In this document: positions 1 to 7,033 of the stretch, one piece after another
Layout of the letters: each line of letters opens with the position of its first letter
Position numbering within the stretch: the stretch's first letter is position 1
NCBI GenBank assembly: GCA_007135385.1
Contig: SLIY01000467.1
Coordinates: 1 to 12,240 of the forward strand
DNA: 12,240 nt
Direction of reading: 5' to 3'
DNA from: Leptolyngbyaceae cyanobacterium CSSed165cm_216
Lineage (GTDB): Bacteria > Cyanobacteriota > Cyanobacteriia > Phormidesmidales > Phormidesmidaceae
The notes under the pieces: generated by a model
Told to the model about the DNA's origin: nothing
The model's input: only the letters and a program-made list of their open reading frames with translations
Database searches by the model: none
Made by a program: the position numbers and the translations under genes

Positions 1-14
1 GCCAAAAGTTGCTT

Positions 15-30
15 AGCCCGGTTTGGGGCT
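15..30 (+). other. small hairpin in the leader upstream of tig
   Basis: Arms AGCCC (15-19) and GGGCT (26-30) are exact complements around a 6-nt loop. There is no T-run after it. It could be the tail of an upstream terminator or a 5'-UTR stem of tig; too little upstream sequence is visible to decide. No convincing -35/-10 pair is visible in positions 1-64. Confidence 0.25.
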
Positions 31-64
31 GGCGCAGTAGCCGTCTAGATAGCCAACACACCCC

Positions 65-1495
65 ATGAAAGTTACCCAGGAAGCACTGCCCGACAGCCAA
101 TTGGGCCTAGAAATTGAAATTTCGGCAGAGCTGTCTCAAAAAACCTACGACAAAGTGCTCAACAAGTTGATGAAAACCGTCAACGTTCCGGGCTTTCGCA
201 AGGGCAAGGTGCCCCGGAAAGTATTTTTGCAGCGGGTCGGGGTGGCTCAATTTAAGGCTGCGGTGCTAGAGGAATTGGTGCAAACGGCTGTCGACCAAGC
301 TATTGAGCAAGAGTCGATTGAGGCCATTGGCAATTACCAACTCAAGTCGTCCTTTGACGATTTGCTCAGCCAATACGAGCCCGGCGCAGCCCTGACGATT
401 ACGGCTGCGGTGGATGTGCCACCACGGGTCACCCTGAAGCAATATAAACAGCTCTCGGCGCAGGCGGAAGAAATTCTGCCCGATCCAGACAAGGTCGATA
501 CAACCCTGAAGCAATATCAAAATAATCTAGCGACCCTAGTACCGATTGAAGATCGGCCAGCCCAGATGGGCGATGTCACCGTCATTGATTTTGTCGGTAC
601 AGTCGAAGGGGATGATGGCGAGTACGAAGAATTTGCGGGTGGTTCTGGTACTGACTTTCAGGTAGAACTGGATGAAGGGCGATTTATTCCAGGGTTTGTG
701 GAAGGGATTGTCGGCATGACCCTAGAGGAGTCCAAGGATGTGGAGGTGACCTTCCCCGAGGATTATTCCCAAGCGGAGTTAGCTGGGAAGCCTGCCCGGT
801 TTGCGATTACGCTGAAGGAAATTAAAGAGAAGGAATTGCCGGATCTCGACGATGACTTCGCCCAAGAAATTAGTGAATTCGAGACTATCGAAGAGCTGCG
901 CGCCTCCCTAGAGGAGCGCTATCAACAGGAAGCGGAGCAGAGTACCAAGGCGAATAAGGAAGCGGCTCTGATTGAAGCGCTGGTCGAACAACTGGAGGTA
1001 GAAATTCCAGACACCCTGGTGCAGCAGGAAGTCAACTTTTTGCTGAGCCAAACCATCATGCAGCTGAGTCGTCAGGGCATTGACGTCAACAAGATGCTGA
1101 CCCGAGACCTAGTGGAAAACATGCGGCAGCGGACCAAGCCCGATGCCATAGAGCGGCTACGGCGCACCCTGGCCCTAGGGGAAGTGGCGAAGCAAGAAGG
1201 TATCACCATCGAAGCTGAAACCCTGCAAGCCAAGATCGATGAGACGATGATAGAGATTGAAGATCCGAGTCAAATTGATCCCGATCGCTTGAAGCAGGTT
1301 CTCCATGAAGAACTATTGCAGGAGAAAATTTTGGCCTGGCTGGAAGAGACCAATACAGTGGAGCTAGTGCCGGAGGGGACCCTGGCCTCGCTCGAAGCAG
1401 ATGCTGACGAGGACATAGAAGCCGCCAGTGAAGCTACGGTGGAGGTGGAGAGCCAGCCAATGGTTGATGGTAGTGACGATAGCGAGGAGGAGTAG
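65..1495 (+). CDS. tig: trigger factor, ribosome-associated chaperone and peptidyl-prolyl isomerase
   Basis: This 476-residue protein has the complete three-part trigger-factor layout. The N-terminal ribosome-binding domain carries the signature GFRKGKVP at residues 43-50, the loop that docks on ribosomal protein L23 at the exit tunnel. An FKBP-type prolyl isomerase domain lies at about 165-255. The C-terminal substrate-cradle domain, rich in charged helices, covers about 260-430. A strongly acidic, probably disordered tail follows (about 445-476, ending DDSEEE), as is common in cyanobacterial homologues. The family role is cytosolic: it shields and folds nascent chains as they leave the ribosome. 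Length is slightly above the E. coli protein (432 residues) because of the tail. The ATG at 65 gives the full N-terminus, but no Shine-Dalgarno is visible before it. The gene leads the clpP-clpX run, the usual cyanobacterial order, linking folding with degradation. Confidence 0.98.
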   Translation: MKVTQEALPDSQLGLEIEISAELSQKTYDKVLNKLMKTVNVPGFRKGKVPRKVFLQRVGVAQFKAAVLEELVQTAVDQAIEQESIEAIGNYQLKSSFDDLLSQYEPGAALTITAAVDVPPRVTLKQYKQLSAQAEEILPDPDKVDTTLKQYQNNLATLVPIEDRPAQMGDVTVIDFVGTVEGDDGEYEEFAGGSGTDFQVELDEGRFIPGFVEGIVGMTLEESKDVEVTFPEDYSQAELAGKPARFAITLKEIKEKELPDLDDDFAQEISEFETIEELRASLEERYQQEAEQSTKANKEAALIEALVEQLEVEIPDTLVQQEVNFLLSQTIMQLSRQGIDVNKMLTRDLVENMRQRTKPDAIERLRRTLALGEVAKQEGITIEAETLQAKIDETMIEIEDPSQIDPDRLKQVLHEELLQEKILAWLEETNTVELVPEGTLASLEADADEDIEAASEATVEVESQPMVDGSDDSEEE

Positions 1496-1525
1496 GCCAA
1501 ATATCCTCAGCTGATGCTGGGTACC

Positions 1526-1550
1526 CCCCAGAAGCCTACGTTTTTTGGGG
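1526..1550 (+). other. intercistronic stem-loop between tig and clpP
   Basis: CCCCAGAA (1526-1533) can pair with TTTTGGGG (1543-1550), eight pairs including one G-U, around a 9-nt loop. There is no U-tract after it, so it is a weak terminator candidate; it may be an mRNA-processing or stability element. CATAAT at 1551-1556, just after the stem, resembles a -10 box, but no matching -35 is visible 16-18 bp upstream. Confidence 0.3.
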
Positions 1551-1612
1551 CATAATGTCGAATAGGTGGTGATGTATTTCTCCACACCCTTGAAATCTTG
1601 CGCAAAGTCATT

Positions 1613-2302
1613 ATGATTGCATCGAATACACCCATTAGCCCCATCCTAAGTTTGAGTCCTTCTGCCGTTAGTATGAACTCGTTGCGCAATGTGCTGCCTG
1701 TGGTTGTTGAGCAATCAGGCCGTGGGGAGCGGGCGTTCGACATTTACTCGCGGCTGCTGCGAGAGCGGATTGTGTTTTTGGGCACACCGGTCGATGGCCA
1801 GGTGGCTGACTCGATCGTGGCTCAGCTGCTTTATCTTGATGCCGAAGAACCGGAGAAAGATGTGCAGTTATACATCAATTCTCCTGGAGGGTCGGTGACA
1901 GCCGGCATGGCCATTTACGACACTATGCAGCAGATTCGTCCTGATGTCGTCACCATCTGTTTTGGTTTGGCTGCTAGTATGGGAGCGTTTCTGCTTTGTG
2001 CTGGGGCTAAGGGCAAGCGGCTATCTCTACCCAGTTCTCGAATTATGGTTCACCAACCCCTGGGTGGTGCCCAGGGTCAGGCGGTGGACATTGAAATTCA
2101 GGCGAAGGAGATTCTTTATCATAAGAGTCGCTTGAATGAGTTGATCGCTTATCACACCGGTCAGCCCATTGAGCGGATTGAAGCTGACACTGAGCGTGAC
2201 TTTTATATGTCGGCGGTAGAGGCTAAAGAATACGGGCTAATCGATGACGTTATCGAGCAGCAAGCGCTTTCAGTTCACCCTACTGCGACTGCACTCAACT
2301 AG
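1613..2302 (+). CDS. clpP: ATP-dependent Clp protease proteolytic subunit, ClpX-linked type
   Basis: This serine peptidase forms the degradation barrel of the Clp protease and works in the cytosol with a AAA+ unfoldase. From the ATG at 1613 the protein is 229 residues. The catalytic triad is intact: Ser122 (in GLAASMGAF), His147 (in MVHQPLGG) and Asp196 (in TERDFYMS), with the spacing of the E. coli triad. The oxyanion-strand motif SPGGSVTAG is present. The start is uncertain: an in-frame TTG at 1598 adds five residues, and an ATG at 1673 gives about 209 residues, beginning just before the conserved VEQSGRGERAFDIYSRLL core. None has a good Shine-Dalgarno. Cyanobacteria carry several clpP copies plus clpR. 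The copy next to clpX is usually called clpP2, and in Synechococcus elongatus ClpP1/P2 pairs with ClpX. The clpP2 label here rests on neighbourhood. Confidence 0.97.
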   Translation: MIASNTPISPILSLSPSAVSMNSLRNVLPVVVEQSGRGERAFDIYSRLLRERIVFLGTPVDGQVADSIVAQLLYLDAEEPEKDVQLYINSPGGSVTAGMAIYDTMQQIRPDVVTICFGLAASMGAFLLCAGAKGKRLSLPSSRIMVHQPLGGAQGQAVDIEIQAKEILYHKSRLNELIAYHTGQPIERIEADTERDFYMSAVEAKEYGLIDDVIEQQALSVHPTATALN

Positions 2303-2305
2303 GGG
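2301..2305 (+). promoter_or_regulatory. ribosome binding site of clpX
   Basis: AGGGG overlaps the clpP stop codon (TAG, 2300-2302) and lies 6 nt before the clpX ATG. This ties clpX translation to the end of clpP and supports one transcript. Confidence 0.6.
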
Positions 2306-2311
2306 CATTTT

Positions 2312-3649
2312 ATGTCTAAGTATGACTCCCATCTTAAGTGCTCATTTTGTGGAAAGTCCCAGGAGCAAGTCCGCAAGCTAATTGCGGGGCCGGGGGTTTA
2401 TATTTGTGACGAATGTGTTGACCTCTGTAACGAAATTCTTGACGAGGAGTTGTTTGACTCGGGTACCGCTGTAGCCCAGCCTGTGCCTCGTCGAGAAGCG
2501 GCTCCAGAGCGGACTCGAACAGCTCCAGCCATCTCCCTAAGTCAAATTCCTAAGCCGAAAGAAATTAAGAATTATCTAGATGATCATGTGATTGGCCAGA
2601 ATGAGGCCAAAAAAGTGCTGTCGGTGGCGGTTTACAACCACTACAAGCGCCTGAGCTATCTGCAGGGGCTAGAGGGAGAGGCCCCTGACGACATTATTGA
2701 GCTACAAAAGTCGAATATTTTGCTGATTGGTCCTACGGGCTGTGGTAAGACCCTACTGGCTCAGACCTTGGCTCGCATTCTAGAGGTTCCGTTTGCGGTT
2801 GCCGATGCCACCACCCTGACCGAAGCGGGCTATGTGGGCGAGGATGTGGAAAACATTTTGCTACGGCTTTTGCAGGTGGCTGATCTGGATGTAGAAGAGG
2901 CCCAGCGGGGTATTATCTACATTGACGAGATTGACAAGATTGCCCGCAAGAGCGAGAACCCGTCTATTACCCGCGATGTCTCTGGCGAAGGGGTGCAGCA
3001 GGCGCTACTGAAGATGCTAGAAGGTACTGTGGCTAATGTGCCGCCTCAAGGGGGACGTAAGCACCCCTATCAAGACTGTATTCAGATTGATACCAGCAAT
3101 ATTCTGTTCATTTGCGGTGGAGCCTTTGTTGGTTTAGAGAAAATTGTGGAGCAGCGGATTGGTAAGAAGTCGATCGGCTTTGTCCAACCTGGGGAAGGGC
3201 AGCTTTCTCGGGAAAAACGTACAGCAGATGTGCTACGCCATTTAGAGCCAGATGATCTGGTGAAGTTTGGTCTAATTCCTGAATTTATTGGTCGGATTCC
3301 GGCTACGTCGGTGGTGGATCCCCTAGATGAAGAATCGCTGATGGCGATTCTGACTGAGCCTAAAAATGCGCTGGTGAAGCAGTTCCAAAAGCTGATGCGG
3401 ATGGACAATGTGCAGCTAGAGTTTAAGCCGGATGCCTTAAGGGCGATCGCGCGGGAGGCTTACCGTCGCAAAACTGGGGCCCGGGCTCTGCGGGGCATTA
3501 TTGAAGAATTGATGCTCGATATTATGTACGAAGTGCCCTCCCGTAAGGACATGAAGCGCTGCACCATTACCTGTGAGATGGTCGAACAGCGGTCTACGGC
3601 TGATCTGCTGCTACACCCCTCGTCCATGCCTAAGCCTGAGTCGGCCTAA
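2312..3649 (+). CDS. clpX: ClpX, AAA+ unfoldase of the ClpXP protease
   Basis: This 445-residue protein has every ClpX hallmark. An N-terminal C4 zinc finger (Cys10, Cys13, Cys32, Cys35) binds adaptors and substrates. The AAA+ module has Walker A GPTGCGKT at 140-147, the pore-1 loop GYVG at 173-176, Walker B IIYIDEID at 201-208 and the RKH loop at 249-251. The IGF loop (288-290) that docks into hydrophobic pockets on ClpP is present, so it should pair with ClpP rather than act alone. A sensor-2 GAR motif sits at 389-391. Residues about 50-75 form a variable Ala/Pro/Arg linker. The enzyme uses ATP to recognise, unfold and thread tagged or regulatory proteins into ClpP. It starts 9 bp after clpP with a good Shine-Dalgarno, and the hydrolase gene begins 2 bp after its stop, so clpP, clpX and the hydrolase are very likely co-transcribed. 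Confidence 0.99.
   Translation: MSKYDSHLKCSFCGKSQEQVRKLIAGPGVYICDECVDLCNEILDEELFDSGTAVAQPVPRREAAPERTRTAPAISLSQIPKPKEIKNYLDDHVIGQNEAKKVLSVAVYNHYKRLSYLQGLEGEAPDDIIELQKSNILLIGPTGCGKTLLAQTLARILEVPFAVADATTLTEAGYVGEDVENILLRLLQVADLDVEEAQRGIIYIDEIDKIARKSENPSITRDVSGEGVQQALLKMLEGTVANVPPQGGRKHPYQDCIQIDTSNILFICGGAFVGLEKIVEQRIGKKSIGFVQPGEGQLSREKRTADVLRHLEPDDLVKFGLIPEFIGRIPATSVVDPLDEESLMAILTEPKNALVKQFQKLMRMDNVQLEFKPDALRAIAREAYRRKTGARALRGIIEELMLDIMYEVPSRKDMKRCTITCEMVEQRSTADLLLHPSSMPKPESA
3443..3450. repeat. HIP1 palindrome
   Basis: Exact GCGATCGC inside clpX, encoding Ala-Ile-Ala. Confidence 0.9.
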
Positions 3650-3651
3650 TC

Positions 3652-4509
3652 ATGGCTTATGTGAGTGTTAATGGCATTGACCACTACTATGAGTGGGTTG
3701 GTACCGATACTCCCCGTAATCCGGCTTCGACCAGGCCAGTTATGGTATTTGTCCATGGTTGGGCTGGGTCGGCCCGCTACTGGCGCAGTACGGCGGCCGC
3801 CCTGGCTGGTCAGTACGACTGTTTGCTGTATGACATGCGTGGGTTTGGGCGATCGCCGATTCCCCTCGACCAGCAGGCGGCGATGGAGCAGCGGGGCTAC
3901 GAGCTCGATACCTATGCCGATGACCTAGCCGGGTTGCTTCATGCTCTGGGGCTAGGGCCGGTGTCGGTCAATGCCCACTCTATGGGGGCCTCAGTGGCCG
4001 TGTACTTTGTTAACCAATCCCCTCACCTGGTGGAGCGGTTGATTCTCACCTGTAATGGGGTGTTTGAGTATGACAAGGCCGCCTTTGAAGCCTTCTATAA
4101 GTTTGGTGGTTACGTGGTAGTCTTTCGGCCCAAGTGGCTGAGCCAAATCCCCCTAGCACCACGCTTCTTTATGGCTCGCTTTCTCAGTCGCCCGATTCCC
4201 GCTGCCGAGAAGATCGCATTTTTAGAGGACTTTCTCGCCGCCGACTACGCTACCGCCCTGGGCACAATTTTCACTTCGGTCAGTCAAAGGGCGACGGAGG
4301 TGATGCCGGTGGAATTTGCCAAAATTAGCGTACCCACGCTACTGGTATCAGGGGAGTTTGACAAGATTACCCCCGCAGAACTGGGGCGCAAGGCAGCAGC
4401 ACTAAATCCTCATATTGAGTACGCCCTGGTGAAAAACACAGGACATTTCCCGATGTTGGAAGATCCCGAGACCTACCTGGGCTGTGTCAAATCCTTCCTG
4501 CAAGCATGA
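3652..4509 (+). CDS. alpha/beta-hydrolase fold protein, substrate unknown
   Basis: The 285-residue protein has a complete alpha/beta-hydrolase core. The oxyanion motif HG is at 35-36 (in VHGWAG). The nucleophile elbow at 108-112 is A-H-S-M-G with Ser110, where many relatives have G-x-S-x-G; Ala at the first position is tolerated in the superfamily. The acid is probably Asp237 (GEFDKITP) and the base His265 (NTGHFPMLEDP). The cap between strands 6 and 7 (about 140-215) is helical and rich in Phe and aromatic residues, suggesting a hydrophobic pocket. No signal peptide or membrane anchor is seen, so it is probably cytosolic. Fold and triad do not reveal the substrate: esterase, haloperoxidase-like, C-C hydrolase and lipase-like members share them. 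The start, 2 bp after the clpX stop, implies translational coupling to the Clp genes, hinting at a link to proteolysis that remains inference. Confidence 0.93.
   Translation: MAYVSVNGIDHYYEWVGTDTPRNPASTRPVMVFVHGWAGSARYWRSTAAALAGQYDCLLYDMRGFGRSPIPLDQQAAMEQRGYELDTYADDLAGLLHALGLGPVSVNAHSMGASVAVYFVNQSPHLVERLILTCNGVFEYDKAAFEAFYKFGGYVVVFRPKWLSQIPLAPRFFMARFLSRPIPAAEKIAFLEDFLAADYATALGTIFTSVSQRATEVMPVEFAKISVPTLLVSGEFDKITPAELGRKAAALNPHIEYALVKNTGHFPMLEDPETYLGCVKSFLQA
3849..3856. repeat. HIP1 palindrome
   Basis: GCGATCGC within the fuller 10-mer GGCGATCGCC at 3848-3857, inside the hydrolase gene, encoding Arg-Ser in another frame from the clpX copy. Confidence 0.9.
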
Positions 4510-4547
4510 GCGAAGGATTTCTGGGTATGGGGCTGAAACGCTTGGCT

Positions 4548-4564
4548 ATGGGCGATCAGCCCAT
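4548..4564. terminator. stem-loop between convergent genes
   Basis: ATGGGC (4548-4553) and GCCCAT (4559-4564) form a perfect 6-bp stem with a 5-nt loop in the 101-bp gap where the clpX/hydrolase run meets the minus-strand cluster. It is usable from either strand. There is no strong U-tract, so termination is inferred from position only. Confidence 0.35.
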
Positions 4565-4610
4565 GTTAACTATCAGCTAACTAGCGCTTCGCCCAGTCTG
4601 TGCTGTTGGG

Positions 4611-5810
4611 CTATTTGAAATTAGTAGGATCTTGATCGCGGCGGTGGCTGAGGGGAATCGGCGGTGGCTGGCCATCCCCAGCTAGGGCGGCAGTGGCTTC
4701 GAGGCTCTGGCGCAAGTGCTTAGCGGCATAGATCGACATGTCCCGGGGCACATTGATCCGATCGCGCAAGTACCTTAGCCCTACCTCTGTCCCCGGGGGC
4801 GGGGGACAATCCTCCCCCGTGATCATCTCCGTCAATGCACAGCGCAGGGCTTCGTCAAACAGGACATCATCAGTGGGGTTGACCCGGATGATGTTTTGCC
4901 GATGCTTCAGCACTCGGTGTAGGGCTTCTTGCTTGGCGGTGTCTGGCTCTGGGTAGGTGACATCTGGCAGGCCAAACCAGGGTCCCTGGTCTACCTGCGC
5001 CTTATTCTCTAGCATTTGAGAGGTGCCATTTTCATAGCATCCCCCCATTTGCGGTGGTAAGTCGTGGGCATGGGTATGAAAATCGCTCTGGGTGCCGCGA
5101 TAGGTAGAGCGGCTTTCCAGAGCATCAAACCAATCGCTCAGACGAGGGTGCTGCTGCCGTAGGGAATAGCCCTTGTAGTAGTACAAACTGGCGTTCATCC
5201 GCTCCACATAGGGGGTAAACACCACATCGGCGGTGCTAAAGGTGTCCAAAAAATAAGGCCCAGGGGTACTGGCCAGGGCCTGCTCCACCTGGGCCAACAC
5301 CCCGACAAATTGCTCCTGGGCACGGCGATCGGCGCGGCTAGAACGGCTGGGATAGCACAGCCACAGGCACCAGGCTCGAAACAGCGATCGCTCTAGCTGG
5401 CGCAGGGGTAGCACGGCTGGGTCGGTCATTCCTTGGCCTAAGGGGCCAAAGGCCTGCTCTAGGGCCAGTAGAATATCATCGCTCTCAGTGATTATCCGGC
5501 CATCTAGCTCCAGAGCCGGCAGCATGCCCGAGGGAACCCGCTGCTTGTACCACGTCTCTTTTTGGCCATAGCAAAACATGGTGACCTTTTTGACTTGGTA
5601 AGGAATCTGCTTCTCCTCTAGCCACAGCCATACCTTTTGGCAGTAGGGGCACCAAGCGTGATTATCCCGGTATAGGGTGACTCGCACATCGGTTTCTGCC
5701 TGGCCAAACAGACGCAGGGTGGCCTGGGCATTGGTGGGGCCGTTAACGGTATCGATGCTGAAATCGGTGCGGGTATCTAGGTCGGACCAGGTCAGGGGAG
5801 CAACAGACAT
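4611..5810 (-). CDS. large glutathione S-transferase-like protein with CPYC active-site motif
   Basis: The 399-residue protein has a thioredoxin-like GST N-domain at about 43-122. It carries the redox/thiol motif CPYC at 54-57, a cis-proline loop VPSGMLPAL at 92-100 and the glutathione-contact pair Glu109-Ser110 (TESDD). An all-helical GST C-domain follows at about 135-240. A long extension of about 150 residues (245-399) opens with a striking HTHAHDLPPQMGGC segment, contains PPPP at 336-339, and has no function I can name. Ordinary GSTs have about 200-250 residues. The CPYC motif points to a glutaredoxin-like or omega/GHR-type thiol chemistry rather than classical conjugation, but the substrate is unknown. 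Proteins of this size with this CPYC N-terminus occur in cyanobacteria and, as I recall, in photosynthetic eukaryotes. It is the last gene of the minus-strand cluster, 7 bp after the helix-hairpin-helix gene. The ATG start fits, without a clear Shine-Dalgarno. Confidence 0.93.
   Translation of the reverse strand: MSVAPLTWSDLDTRTDFSIDTVNGPTNAQATLRLFGQAETDVRVTLYRDNHAWCPYCQKVWLWLEEKQIPYQVKKVTMFCYGQKETWYKQRVPSGMLPALELDGRIITESDDILLALEQAFGPLGQGMTDPAVLPLRQLERSLFRAWCLWLCYPSRSSRADRRAQEQFVGVLAQVEQALASTPGPYFLDTFSTADVVFTPYVERMNASLYYYKGYSLRQQHPRLSDWFDALESRSTYRGTQSDFHTHAHDLPPQMGGCYENGTSQMLENKAQVDQGPWFGLPDVTYPEPDTAKQEALHRVLKHRQNIIRVNPTDDVLFDEALRCALTEMITGEDCPPPPGTEVGLRYLRDRINVPRDMSIYAAKHLRQSLEATAALAGDGQPPPIPLSHRRDQDPTNFK
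5384..5391. repeat. HIP1 palindrome
   Basis: Exact GCGATCGC inside the GST-like gene, where it encodes part of Glu-Arg-Ser-Leu. Confidence 0.9.
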
Positions 5811-5817
5811 AGGAGAG

Positions 5818-6393
5818 TTAGGGCTGTAGGTAATACATCAACTGTTGAATCGTGTCTGGGGGTAACTGCAGCCGAACTTGCAAGTCAGCTAAATCTCGGT
5901 AGTTTCCCCGTCGCAGGCGGTCCCACACAATGGCTCGAGCTAGCTCGAGCGGCATCCCTGGAATCGTACAGAGTTGCTGGGAGGTGGCCTGGTTCAGGCT
6001 GAGGGGCAGGGATGTGATGGGACTATCGCGATCGTAGTGACAAAAGGCTAGCACGGGTGCCAAAGGCCGCAGCTGAACTGGAGTCATCCCTAAAGCGGCC
6101 GCCAAATCTTCCAAACAATAAAATTGGACGCCACTCTGCCGCAATCGTTCTAGCCGCTGGGCCTGACGGATGGAAATGCCGGGCAGCCGTAGCCAGTCGT
6201 CTACGGTGGCCTGGTTCACATCAATGGTGAGACCCAACTGAGCGGCCAGGGCCACGTCTGCCAAAGACTGTAGCCGACAGTAGGGATCCTCAGCCAACCG
6301 ACTGGCCAAGGGATGGAGTTGAGCCTTTAAAGTTTGCCAACGCTTGAGCAGCACGGTGCCGTTTGCCTGATGGTTTACCCCAACATTATCCAA
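5818..6393 (-). CDS. ComEA-like helix-hairpin-helix protein
   Basis: This protein of about 191 residues carries two tandem ComEA-type helix-hairpin-helix modules. In the chosen frame the first, with LDVNQAT-like and LRLPGIS motifs, covers about 55-105. The second, with SLNQAT and CTIPGM, covers about 130-190. Such motifs typically bind DNA backbone non-specifically or mediate protein contacts. ComEA proper is exported and membrane-anchored; no signal peptide or transmembrane helix is seen here, so this is probably a cytosolic relative and not the competence receptor. No ATG suits the start. A TTG at 6393, preceded by GGAG at 6401-6398, overlaps the upstream stop by 8 bp and is preferred. A TTG at 6426 gives 202 residues, and a GTG at 6354 gives 178. 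Overlap upstream and a 7-bp gap downstream indicate a single transcript with the TM2 and GST-like genes. Confidence 0.85.
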   Translation of the reverse strand: MDNVGVNHQANGTVLLKRWQTLKAQLHPLASRLAEDPYCRLQSLADVALAAQLGLTIDVNQATVDDWLRLPGISIRQAQRLERLRQSGVQFYCLEDLAAALGMTPVQLRPLAPVLAFCHYDRDSPITSLPLSLNQATSQQLCTIPGMPLELARAIVWDRLRRGNYRDLADLQVRLQLPPDTIQQLMYYLQP

Positions 6394-6796
6394 TCTGCTC
6401 CAGCAGTTGACGACGCTTTTGTTCAAACTCTAACTCAGAAATTAAGCCGTCCTGCCGTAGGGTGTCTAGTTCGCGCAGGGCTAAGCCTAGGGCGTTGACC
6501 TGCGCAGGGTCAATGGTGGAGCTAGCGTCAGCTTGGGAATTCACCTGCTGTCCCCAGTGGTTGGTAAATGCCTCCTGGGGTTGGGTTAACATCCAGACCC
6601 CCTCGATGGCACAAGCAATCCGGGGAATTTGGGTCCAGCTGAGCAGTAGGTACAGAACCCCCCATCCGGGCTGCCCCAAATAAAATTTATGTAACCCTGA
6701 CAGGGGAATGGGACTTGGGGCTAGGGCCCCAGCCCAGGCTAAGGCAACAGCAATTCGACGGCTACGCAGTTCTATGGACATCGCAAGCCGGGACAT
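6386..6796 (-). CDS. TM2-domain membrane protein with C-terminal SHOCT-like motif
   Basis: The 136-residue protein has the TM2 pattern: a first membrane helix at about 14-33, the signature GLHKFYLGQPGWG at 34-46, and a second helix at about 47-70. A short soluble linker leads to a helical hairpin at about 104-136 (LRELDTLRQDGLIS, then ELEFEQKRRQLLEQ) that matches the SHOCT pattern, a short oligomerisation motif often at the C-terminus of membrane or phage-related proteins. It should sit in a membrane with both termini on the same side; its biochemical role is not known. Two in-frame ATGs (6796 and 6781) are possible, because a 15-bp tandem duplication repeats the start region; neither has a Shine-Dalgarno. 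It is the promoter-proximal gene of the minus-strand cluster. Confidence 0.88.
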   Translation of the reverse strand: MSRLAMSIELRSRRIAVALAWAGALAPSPIPLSGLHKFYLGQPGWGVLYLLLSWTQIPRIACAIEGVWMLTQPQEAFTNHWGQQVNSQADASSTIDPAQVNALGLALRELDTLRQDGLISELEFEQKRRQLLEQIG

Positions 6797-6806
6797 CGCA
6801 ACCCGG
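6776..6806. repeat. 15-bp tandem duplication over the TM2 start codon
   Basis: GGACATCGCAAGCCGG (6776-6791) and GGACATCGCAACCCGG (6791-6806) are 16-mers with one mismatch and a period of 15 bp. On the minus strand each copy carries an ATGTCC, so the duplication provides two in-frame starts five codons apart. Confidence 0.85.
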
Positions 6807-6836
6807 ATTTAAATTTACTAACAAACCTATGGGCCT

Positions 6837-6842
6837 AGTATA
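6837..6842 (-). promoter_or_regulatory. candidate -10 box for the minus-strand cluster
   Basis: Read on the minus strand this is TATACT, a 5/6 match to TATAAT, placed to start a transcript near 6830, about 34 nt before the first TM2 ATG. The -35 region (about 6860-6865) is a poor match, so the box would need an activator or an alternative sigma factor, or may be fortuitous. Confidence 0.35.
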
Positions 6843-6875
6843 GGCTGACCGTAAAGATATCGGCAGGGTGTCGAG

Positions 6876-6883
6876 GCGATCGC
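6876..6883. repeat. HIP1 palindrome
   Basis: Exact GCGATCGC in non-coding sequence between divergent genes. Confidence 0.9.
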
Positions 6884-7033
6884 CCTCAGCTAACCGAGAA
6901 TCCGCAACAATAAAAATATTGATTAGTGCCGCTACTATAGCGTTATCAACCTCTGAACTGGGTTAGCAAAGGGTAAAGGCTTTGCTAGAGTCGATAAGAT
7001 TACCTTAGTGCTTGCTGTTGCCGCTATCGCTGG

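Larger units (their letters stand above)
6797..7033. other. divergent intergenic region
   Basis: This 237-bp spacer separates the minus-strand TM2 cluster from the plus-strand J-domain gene and should contain promoters for both. It is AT-richer than its flanks (notably about 6901-6960) and holds one HIP1 site and one fair minus-strand -10 box. I see no convincing -35/-10 pair for the J-domain gene: TATAGC (6936-6941) and TAAGAT (6995-7000) lack -35 partners. No tRNA or small RNA is apparent. Confidence 0.6.

Noticed and set aside
1598..1612. TTG at 1598 as the clpP start
   Set aside because: It adds only five residues, lacks a Shine-Dalgarno and uses a rare codon when an ATG follows at 1613; kept as an alternative only.
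3082..3408. 108-codon minus-strand open frame opposite clpX
   Set aside because: Fully covered by the AAA+ coding sequence, Ser/Arg-rich, no recognisable domain or start signal.
4790..4818. GC-rich inverted repeat (GGGGGA / TCCCCC) as a regulatory element
   Set aside because: It lies within the GST-like coding sequence and is explained by the proline codons of the PPPP run.
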